In this document: one piece after another, positions 23,801 to 28,408 of the stretch
Layout of the letters: each line of letters opens with the position of its first letter
How positions within the stretch are numbered: position 1 is the first letter of the stretch
Assembly: GCA_034437795.1 (NCBI GenBank)
Contig: DAOTTI010000130.1
Span: 1-28,408, forward strand
DNA length: 28,408 bases
DNA from: DAOTTI01 sp034437795
Lineage (GTDB): Bacteria > Chloroflexota > UBA11872 > UBA12225
Direction of reading: 5' to 3'
Program-made: the position numbers and the translations under genes
The notes under the pieces: generated by a model
Seen by the model: the letters and a program-made list of their open reading frames with translations, nothing else
Told to the model about the DNA's origin: nothing
The model's database searches: none

Positions 23801-23819
23801 CGATTGTGGCTAGCAATCG
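23801..23819. promoter_or_regulatory. Probable LacI-family operator
   Basis: CGATTGTGGCTAGCAATCG has perfect 6-bp arms (CGATTG / CAATCG) and a 7-bp spacer. It lies between the regulator's start codon and its -10 box, at the predicted transcription start, which suits a repressor autoregulating its gene. Confidence 0.65.
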
Positions 23820-23827
23820 TTTCCATT

Positions 23828-23856
23828 ACTGTAGCGCGGCCCGCGCGGCGCGTCAA
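23828..23856 (-). promoter_or_regulatory. Sigma-70-type promoter of the LacI-family gene
   Basis: On the minus strand: TTGACG (23856-23851), a 17-nt GC-only spacer, and TACAGT (23833-23828). The predicted start point near 23821 abuts the operator at 23801-23819. Confidence 0.65.
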
Positions 23857-24355
23857 GCCAGTGGCTGTCGAGCTAGCGAGCTGCCGAGGGGCTCGGGCGA
23901 CGCCTCCGGATGCGTGGTGGGGCTCCCCCCTCCCGGCGCGGGCGCGCCGGGAGGGGCGGGCAGCCCTCGCCCCCTGCCCCCTCTCCCGCACGCGGGAGAG
24001 GGGAGACGATGGCCACGGGGAGAAGACGTCATCCGGCGCCCCCGCACCACCCCCACTCCAACCATTCACGGCCAGCGACGGAGTCTCTTCTCCCTATGGG
24101 AGAGCGCTGGGCTTCTGCTCGGTGCCTGGAGATCGGCGTCTAATCCCCTTCTCCCTATGGGAGAGGGCTGGAGGTATGCTGGAGGTCGATGGTCGAGCAG
24201 GAGGACCCCTTCTCCCCATGGGAGAGGGCTGGCGTGAGGGCGCCAGGTCCTCTCTCCCTGTGGGAGAGCAGGGGCCCGCGCAGCGGGCGGCGGTAAGGGC
24301 TCCTCACTCGCCACTCGCTCCCTCTGGGAAAGAGCTCCGCCTTCATGGGATCCGC
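23857..24355. repeat. Intergenic block of five dispersed palindromic repeats
   Basis: About 500 bp without a gene. Palindromic units occur near 23979-24003 (CCTCTCCCGCACGCGGGAGAGG type), 24085-24105, 24145-24166, 24208-24229 (each TTCTCCCNATGGGAGA-like) and 24249-24269 (TCTCTCCCTGTGGGAGAG), ending in short heptamers at 24303-24320. Between 24085 and 24270 the spacing is about 40-65 bp, suggesting tandem expansion. Small frames across the region are repeat-derived and not considered genes. Confidence 0.75.
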
Positions 24356-26857
24356 TTATTCGCTACGCAGGCGCTCCACCTCCCGGCGGACGCTCGCCAC
24401 CGCCTCCGCCAGCGCCTCGCGCCCACCTGCGCGGCGAAGCACCCGCGCCACCGCCACCTCCACGCCCACGGGTTCGTCCGCCGCCCCGGCTTCTGTTTCT
24501 GAAGCTACCGTGGCGAAGCCCGGTACCCCCAGCAGCAGGTCGGACTGGCCCAGCGTCGTGCTCCCCAGGCGCGGCACCAGCACGAAGCCCCGTGGCGCTC
24601 CGCCTGTGTCGAAGCGGTACGTGGTGGCCGTCCCCGAGAGCGGGATGACCTGGGGCGCCTGCCCCGGCCGGAGCACCACCAGCAGATAGCTGTCCTGCCC
24701 GCCGGGCCCCGCCCAGTTCAGCGAGGCCACATTCGACTGGTGCAGGCCCAGCCAGAAGGGCTCGGCCTGGGCGCCGGAGGCGATGGCCAGCTCGCACAGC
24801 AGGTCGCCGTTGCCCAGCACGCCCGATGCGCCCAGGGCCACCACCACGTAGCACTGCACCCCGGGCGGGGGCGCCACGTCCGTGAAGCCGGTGGCATCGG
24901 GGGGCAGCACGCCACCGGGGGGCAGGATAGTCACCGCGCCGGTGGCCAGGTCGATGCGGGCCACGACGTAGCCGGTCTCCAGGCCCAGGGTGCCATCCTG
25001 CCAGCGCAGGACCACCTGCCCCGCCAGGTCATTGCGGATGCCCGTGCCGGCGCCGCCGATGGGCGGGCCGCTGGGTGGCGTGGCCGTGGGCGTGCTGGTC
25101 GGGGTGCTGGTGGCCGTGGTCGTCGGAGTGCCGGTCGCGGTGGGCGTCGCCGTCGCGGTCGCCGTCGGCGTGGCCGTGGCGGTCGCCGTGCGCGTAGCGG
25201 TCGAGGTTGGCGTGCGCGTGGCCGTCACCGTTGGGGTGCGAGTGGGCGTACGAGTGGGCGTGCTGGTCGGGGTTACCGTCGGGGCCAGGACGGTGAGCTG
25301 GGCCGTGTCTACGGCGGTGTTGTTGCTCTCGTCGAACTCGCTCACATTGCCGTTGACGTCATAGATCACCCCCACGTAGTAGGTGCCGGGCGGAATGGTG
25401 GCCGGCACCACCGCCGCACAGGCCACGTCCGCCCGCGTGAAGGGGCTGATGCTACTCATCGTCGTCTGGCACAGCGTGTAGTCCGCCGTGGTGATGGTCG
25501 TGTTGGTGGAGGCGACGTAACGCACGCTGAAGGTCCCCGAGGCGGCCGTGCCCACGTTACGCACGTCGCTGTTGAGCGTGAGCGTGGTCACGCCGCGGGT
25601 CACGGTCGAGGGGCTGAAGGTGAAGAAGCCCACGCCATCATCGATCAGGTCGGCGCGATCGGTGGGCGGAAAGGGCGCGTCCTCGTTGAGCCAGGTGATG
25701 ATCCGGTCGAACTTGTCCTGGTTCAGGCGCGTGCCGTGATTGACGCCCTTGCCGTCGATCCCGCAGCCGCCGGTGCCACAGGTATGCACCGTCAGGATGT
25801 AGCGGTTCGATGTGCCTGATTCGAGCTGCCACACGGGACCACCGCTATTCCCCGGGCGGGTGTCATTGTAGTACCAGTGGTTGTTGTCGTCGGCGCTGTG
25901 GCCCACGTCGGCGTCGAACCACATCGTGCCATTGCCGGCGGTGCCGTCCGGCTTCAGGTCGGGGTAGCCGGCGTTGTTCACCGTATCGAAGTAGATCTGA
26001 TCGCAAAACGGCGGGACGTAGGGCCACGCGCAGGACCGAGTGCGGCGTCCCATCCAGCCGGTGAAGTTGCCGACGTTCCGATCCAGGGTAATCACGGCCC
26101 AGTCATGGCGGGTGTCGCCACTCTGGGTCCAGCCGGTATAGCTGCGGAGGTAGGTGGCGAAGGCGCGATTGTAGGGCAGATAGCTGCCGTCACGGCCTGG
26201 GAAGACCTCGATCGAGGCCGCCCAGTCGTTGGTGCCGCCAAAGTCGAAGACGCAATGGCCGGCGGTGAGCACGTGGAAGGCGTCGATGATCGCCCCCGTA
26301 CACCCGCCACCGGTCCCGTTCCCCCAGTCGATGTCCAGGCTCACCACGGTGCGCCAGGGGTAATCCTCCGTGTTAAAGACCTGCGTCCGGCCGTCAGCGC
26401 CGATGATGCTCTCAATCCCGTCCACGGCCGTCCGGGCAGCGCTGGCGCCTTCAGCCAGCAGCCCGGCGAAGGGCTCCACGGCCGCCGGCTGCCCGGCGCG
26501 GGGCTGCTGGCTGAGGTCCGCGCTCGGGACGACCCGCCGCTGGCGGGTAGCCAGATCGAAGACCTCCACGGCGGTGGGATCGGCCAGCTCCCGAACGGGG
26601 CCGGTGGTCTTGGGCACGACCGGCGGCCGGTTCAGCTTCTCGGCTGGCAGGTGCAGGTGCGGGCTTTCCGAGCGTGGCCCGCGCGGCGCCGGCGTGCCGG
26701 CCGCCGTCGCGGCCCCAGGGCCGTCGGGTGGCGCCTGCCTGGCGATCGGCCGCCCGCGCTCTGGATCAGCCTCTTCCGCGAGGACGCCTTCCAGGGGCGC
26801 GGGGGACCACAGCACCAGCGCCAGGGCCGCTCCCAGAAGCAGAACGACGCGTCGCAT
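24356..26857 (-). CDS. Secreted trypsin-like serine protease with CARDB-like domain, Thr/Pro linker and C-terminal repeats
   Basis: 833 residues. A signal peptide (MRRVVLLLGAALALVLWSPA) and a pro-region of about 150 residues precede the protease. The catalytic triad is VLTAGHCVF (His201), HDWAVITLD (Asp252) and RPGNSGGPVW (Ser338), with GGGCTGAIID as the disulfide/core start, as in V8/glutamyl-endopeptidase-like enzymes. Residues about 400-520 form a CARDB-like adhesive domain (VRNVGTAASGTFSVRYVAST, ending DESNNTAVDTAQLTV). A linker of about 70 residues of TPT/TAT repeats (524-595) follows. The C-terminal 230 residues contain two related Fn3-like units (QVVLRWQDGTLGLETGY… and ASLNWAGPGGQDSYLLV…) and a short charged helix, RREVERLRSE. 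ATG 26857 has GGAGGGG at 5 nt. No cell-wall sorting motif is present; released or surface-associated. Confidence 0.9.
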   Translation of the reverse strand: MRRVVLLLGAALALVLWSPAPLEGVLAEEADPERGRPIARQAPPDGPGAATAAGTPAPRGPRSESPHLHLPAEKLNRPPVVPKTTGPVRELADPTAVEVFDLATRQRRVVPSADLSQQPRAGQPAAVEPFAGLLAEGASAARTAVDGIESIIGADGRTQVFNTEDYPWRTVVSLDIDWGNGTGGGCTGAIIDAFHVLTAGHCVFDFGGTNDWAASIEVFPGRDGSYLPYNRAFATYLRSYTGWTQSGDTRHDWAVITLDRNVGNFTGWMGRRTRSCAWPYVPPFCDQIYFDTVNNAGYPDLKPDGTAGNGTMWFDADVGHSADDNNHWYYNDTRPGNSGGPVWQLESGTSNRYILTVHTCGTGGCGIDGKGVNHGTRLNQDKFDRIITWLNEDAPFPPTDRADLIDDGVGFFTFSPSTVTRGVTTLTLNSDVRNVGTAASGTFSVRYVASTNTTITTADYTLCQTTMSSISPFTRADVACAAVVPATIPPGTYYVGVIYDVNGNVSEFDESNNTAVDTAQLTVLAPTVTPTSTPTRTPTRTPTVTATRTPTSTATRTATATATPTATATATPTATGTPTTTATSTPTSTPTATPPSGPPIGGAGTGIRNDLAGQVVLRWQDGTLGLETGYVVARIDLATGAVTILPPGGVLPPDATGFTDVAPPPGVQCYVVVALGASGVLGNGDLLCELAIASGAQAEPFWLGLHQSNVASLNWAGPGGQDSYLLVVLRPGQAPQVIPLSGTATTYRFDTGGAPRGFVLVPRLGSTTLGQSDLLLGVPGFATVASETEAGAADEPVGVEVAVARVLRRAGGREALAEAVASVRREVERLRSE
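25073..25290. repeat. Low-complexity GTGGGCGT/GTCGCCGT-type repeat encoding the Thr/Pro-rich linker
   Basis: On the plus strand the region is built from short GGCGTGG, GTCGCCGT and GGTCGGGGT variants; on the coding strand it specifies alternating Thr-Pro and Thr-Ala. Such linkers vary in length between strains by slippage. Confidence 0.8.
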
Positions 26858-27065
26858 CGCAACCCCTCCATGTTCGGCTTGCCAAAGACCTACACCGCCC
26901 AACGGCGACACGCTGGTACGCCGGCAAGCTTCCGCTCTTCGCCACAACCCTTTCCAGAGCTGCTGGCGCCGACACGCCAGTCCCCCGGCGACCCGATCGC
27001 CTGCGGAGGCGCACGTCCGGCCGAGGTGCCCAGACCGTCGCGCGCTCCCGCTGAGGCCTCGATTG

Positions 27066-28055
27066 CTAACTCAGACGCTCATAGTCCTCGACGTACAGCA
27101 CGCCCGCATAGCGGGTCTCGGCTACAAAACGATCCCCAGGTCGCAGCCCCGGCAGCGTCCGCTCGATCTCAGCGATCCCGGACCCGAAGCGAGTGGTGAA
27201 CACCAGGCCCCCACCCTCCTGCGGTATCGGACGAGGCGCCCGGCGCGCGGCGGGGATGACCTGCGTTGCCGTGCGCTCACTGGCCGTCGCAGTCCCTGCC
27301 CGCGCCGCATCGTCCGGCGGGACCACCGGCCCACGCGGCGCTGCCTGGCTACCGGCCTCGTCGCCGCCCGCGGGGGCCGGTACGCGGATGTGCCGCACCT
27401 TGACCACCCGGGCAGTGAGCAAGAACAGGGTCTCCACGACATCGCCTTCCTGAAGCGGCGGAAAGCGCCGTCCGCCGCCCGGCGCTCCGGGCGAGCTGCG
27501 CCCGTCTGCGCCGGGCACGGCGGCGCCCGGATGGGGAGCAGTGGCGCGGTCGTTCGCTGCCCCCGCCGGCTGGCCAGCGGGCTGTTCTGCCGGCGGGCGG
27601 CCGGGCTGGTCATACGGTGAGTAGCCCAGAATCCGGTCGATCCGGACCAGCCCCGTGTCCCTGGGGTACGTGTGCATCGGGCACGGCCCAGCCTCTGCGC
27701 TCGCGGGCGGCTGAGGCGTGGCGCACACCTCACCTGGGGTGATCGACAGCACCGTCCCCTGCACCACGGCCATGTCGCTTGGCCCAATGCTGCGCGCCCC
27801 GATCGCCTCCAGGTGATCCTGGTAGGCCAGATAGGCCAGAGGCACGACCGCCCGCTCGCCTCCAGGCGCCGTTTGCGTGGCCCGCCCCCGTATGGTCGAG
27901 CAGCCAGCGAGCACCGGCGCTGCCAGGAAGGCGAACACCGGCCGGCGCCGGCCGAGCAGGTGGCGCCGGTCGCGTTCCGCCAGCCGCCTCACGGCGGAGA
28001 GGCGCGGGGCACGGCCGCGGGGAGACGGGACTGAGCGCGCCGACCAAGGACACAT
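27066..28055 (-). CDS. Putative lipoprotein of unknown function
   Basis: 329 residues if started at ATG 28055. A basic region (LLGRRRPVFAF) and hydrophobic stretch end in lipobox LAGC, Cys52. A start at GTG 27992 would give a more usual 31-residue signal peptide; neither start has a clear ribosome binding site. The mature protein has two apparently folded parts, about 70-155 (AVVPLAYLAYQDHLEAIGAR … VQGTVLSITPGEVC …RIDRILGYSP) and the C-terminal FRIAETRYAGVLY-like end (GDRFVAETRYAGVLYVEDYE), separated by a Pro/Ala/Gly-rich low-complexity stretch. The repeated pattern of VQGTVLSI, DVVETLFLLTARVVKVRHIR and PGDRFVAETRY suggests small beta-barrel units. No family is recognised. A strong-looking promoter precedes it. 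Confidence 0.7.
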   Translation of the reverse strand: MCPWSARSVPSPRGRAPRLSAVRRLAERDRRHLLGRRRPVFAFLAAPVLAGCSTIRGRATQTAPGGERAVVPLAYLAYQDHLEAIGARSIGPSDMAVVQGTVLSITPGEVCATPQPPASAEAGPCPMHTYPRDTGLVRIDRILGYSPYDQPGRPPAEQPAGQPAGAANDRATAPHPGAAVPGADGRSSPGAPGGGRRFPPLQEGDVVETLFLLTARVVKVRHIRVPAPAGGDEAGSQAAPRGPVVPPDDAARAGTATASERTATQVIPAARRAPRPIPQEGGGLVFTTRFGSGIAEIERTLPGLRPGDRFVAETRYAGVLYVEDYERLS

Positions 28056-28086
28056 GGATGCACCCGATGGCTAAACCGGTGGCCCC

Positions 28087-28115
28087 ATGGTATGCCAGCA
28101 GACGGCTCGTGTCAA
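28087..28115 (-). promoter_or_regulatory. Sigma-70-type promoter of the lipoprotein gene
   Basis: On the minus strand: perfect TTGACA (28115-28110), a 17-nt spacer, and TACCAT (28092-28087). The predicted transcription start near 28080 leaves about 25 nt to ATG 28055 or 88 nt to GTG 27992. Confidence 0.65.
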
Positions 28116-28211
28116 GGCGTGATCGCTTTTGTTGTCACGGGCCGTAACCGCACTGCACTCCGCGTCGGCGCACGGTGGCAGCAAGGCGGTCCGCAGCACG
28201 CGCCGCGGTTC

Positions 28212-28274
28212 CGCAGCGCACGCTGCGCGCTGGTGGCAGGGAACCGGCGGCTCCGCTGGCAGCAGCCGGTCCCT
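28212..28274 (-). terminator. Tandem hairpins downstream of the partial gene (terminator-like, no U-tract)
   Basis: Just after the minus-strand stop at 28281, AGGGACCGGC (28274-28265) pairs with GCCGGTTCCCT (28248-28238) with a single bulge and a 16-nt loop. A second stem, CGCAGCG/CGCTGCG, lies at 28212-28227. Neither is followed by a T run, so this may be a transcript-end protector or pause site rather than a classical terminator. Confidence 0.4.
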
Positions 28275-28280
28275 TGCTCC

Positions 28281-28408
28281 TCAGTAGTCGGGGCCGACCA
28301 GACCCCGCTCCTGGAAGTCCACCACCTGGCGCCAGCTCACCGGCAGCACGTTCGGCCACACCTGCTGGAAGTGCTCCTGGTGGGCATGCCAGTAGGCCAC
28401 CGTGATGT
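28281..28408 (-). CDS. C-terminal end of an unidentified protein (partial)
   Basis: Open frame from the window edge to TGA 28281-28283. It reads ITVAYWHAHQEHFQQVWPNV, then LPVSWRQVVDFQERGLVGPD, ending Y. The aromatic-rich composition and GC usage look like genuine coding sequence, and a stable hairpin follows the stop. About 42 residues are too few to assign a family. Confidence 0.6.
   Translation of the reverse strand, partial: ITVAYWHAHQEHFQQVWPNVLPVSWRQVVDFQERGLVGPDY

Noticed and set aside
22304..24502. 732-residue plus-strand frame across the LacI gene and repeats
   Set aside because: Antisense to two well-supported genes and runs through repeat DNA.
28165..28275. T-box-like GGTGGCA…CCGG…TCCC pattern on the plus strand
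   Set aside because: Lacks the conserved T-box sequence and specifier stem, and no plus-strand gene follows in the window; better explained as hairpins after a minus-strand gene.

Overview
The window is GC-rich, tightly packed bacterial chromosomal DNA. Three features suggest Chloroflexota, possibly near Thermomicrobia: a secreted protease with a long Thr/Pro-rich linker, Tat- or lipobox-type solute-binding proteins, and a mix of sugar-acid dehydrogenases with enolase-superfamily and Gfo/Idh/MocA enzymes. This is a judgement from gene content only; no rRNA or tRNA gene was seen.

Layout. 1-1785: msrP (5' end cut) and msrQ, a periplasmic methionine sulfoxide repair pair. 1928-3358: an orphan GAF histidine kinase. 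3509-6037: a GH29 alpha-L-fucosidase divergent from a zinc MDR dehydrogenase. 6254-7321: an Asp-box beta-propeller protein. 7395-7889: an intact RelB-like antitoxin in front of a RelE/ParE-like toxin broken by an amber codon and a frameshift. 8017-10645: a three-gene unit (MDR, cupin, MDR). 10881-13475: a xanthine dehydrogenase-family enzyme with the [2Fe-2S] and molybdopterin parts in one chain. 13524-15256: a compact cassette of tyrosine recombinase, polymorphic-toxin-like protein and probable immunity protein. 15650-17381: a solute-binding lipoprotein and a VOC protein. 17583-20046: a Gfo/Idh/MocA oxidoreductase and a galactonate dehydratase-like enzyme. 20240-23800, minus strand: LacI regulator, solute-binding protein, ADP-ribosylglycohydrolase. 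24356-26857: secreted trypsin-like protease. 27066-28055: a lipoprotein with a good sigma-70-type promoter. 28281-28408: the end of an unidentified gene.

How the genes fit together. Much of the window looks like uptake and oxidation of sugars or sugar acids: a glycosidase, several NAD(P)-linked dehydrogenases, a sugar-acid dehydratase, two binding proteins and a LacI regulator. Both binding proteins lack permease genes here, so the substrates are unknown.

Most junctions between transcription units carry a dispersed repeat: a palindrome of CTCTCCC / GGGAGAG type, then GGGTGAGGG, often followed by a CTCGCYA heptamer array. The repeats enter coding sequence in four places: they supply the stop codons of two genes, form the C-terminal tail of the histidine kinase, and encode the interdomain linker of the molybdenum enzyme. 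The most interesting points are the recombinase-toxin-immunity cassette, the antitoxin left with a dead toxin, and the repeat-derived protein segments.
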